Source: BS750m-G4 sp964472195
Lineage (GTDB): Bacteria > Bacteroidota > Ignavibacteria > Tepidaquicellales > Tepidaquicellaceae
Assembly (NCBI GenBank): GCA_964472195.1
Contig: CAYYJH010000116.1
Coordinates: forward strand, 1-6,637
Direction of reading: 5' to 3'
Length of the DNA: 6,637 nucleotides
Shown: positions 6,614-6,637 of the stretch, one piece after another
Position numbering within the stretch: the stretch's first letter is position 1
How the letters are laid out: each line of letters starts with the position of its first letter
Translations under genes and position numbers: made by a program
Notes under the pieces: generated by a model
The model's database searches: none
Seen by the model: only the letters and a program-made list of their open reading frames with translations
Told to the model about the DNA's origin: nothing

Positions 6614-6637
6614 TACCCCGTAGAGGATTCGAACCTC
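6614..6637 (-). tRNA. 3' end of a tRNA gene, truncated by the window edge
   Basis: Read on the minus strand from 6637, the sequence gives GAGG, the invariant T-loop TTCGAAT, then CCTCT. This is a T-stem with four visible pairs; the fifth base lies outside the window. Then comes a seven-base acceptor strand ACGGGGT (6621-6615) and discriminator A (6614). The next bases are CAA, so CCA is not encoded and would be added by tRNA nucleotidyltransferase. The missing 5' acceptor strand should read (A/G)CCCCGT. The anticodon lies beyond the window, so the amino acid cannot be assigned. The gene runs toward rdgB and ends 9 bases from its stop codon. Confidence 0.85.

Noticed and set aside
6449..6631. 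GGATTCG occurs at 6449, 6482 and within the tRNA at 6625, suggesting attachment-site repeats
   Set aside because: Only seven bases match, the two rdgB copies encode conserved protein sequence, and no integrase or mobile cargo lies between.

Overview
The window is a compact, AT-rich piece of bacterial chromosome (roughly one third G+C by eye). It carries four complete protein genes and the end of one tRNA gene. Several things point to the Bacteroidota/Ignavibacteriota (FCB) group: a TonB-dependent outer-membrane receptor, which implies a Gram-negative cell; start codons without a convincing Shine-Dalgarno sequence; a TTG start; and -33/-7 promoter elements of the Bacteroidota type (TTTG ... 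TAnnTTTG). The lineage is inferred from these traits and not from a phylogenetic marker; an Ignavibacteria-like organism would fit but is not shown.

Layout. Positions 3-41 hold an intrinsic terminator for the leftward gene. Positions 67-2202 (minus) encode a TonB-dependent receptor of about 711 residues with signal peptide, plug and beta-barrel. Positions 2203-2427 are a divergent control region with a well-spaced minus-strand promoter, two short dyads in the receptor leader, an A-tract, and a weaker plus-strand -7 element. Positions 2428-4182, 4188-5984 and 5996-6604 (plus) form a tight three-gene operon with gaps of 5 and 11 bases: the two halves of a heterodimeric type IV ABC exporter, then the house-cleaning nucleotidase RdgB/HAM1. 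At 6614-6637 the T-arm and 3' acceptor strand of a tRNA gene enter on the minus strand, 9 bases after the rdgB stop.

How the genes work together. The exporter halves form one asymmetric ATPase. The first subunit has Asp where the catalytic Glu should be but a canonical LSGGQ; the second has the catalytic Glu but a degenerate LSVGQ. One composite ATP site should therefore be hydrolytic and the other degenerate, as in TM287/288, BmrCD and MdlAB. The exported substrate is not evident. RdgB removes non-canonical purine nucleotides (ITP, dITP, XTP) and probably shares only the transcript. The receptor is transcribed in the opposite direction from its own promoter and imports an unidentified substrate across the outer membrane; a functional link with the exporter is possible but unproven.

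I found no mobile element, CRISPR array or clearly new system. The most interesting points are the complementary degeneracy of the ABC pair, the promoter and dyads in the divergent region, the nested terminator hairpin, the TTG start, and the tRNA abutting rdgB.
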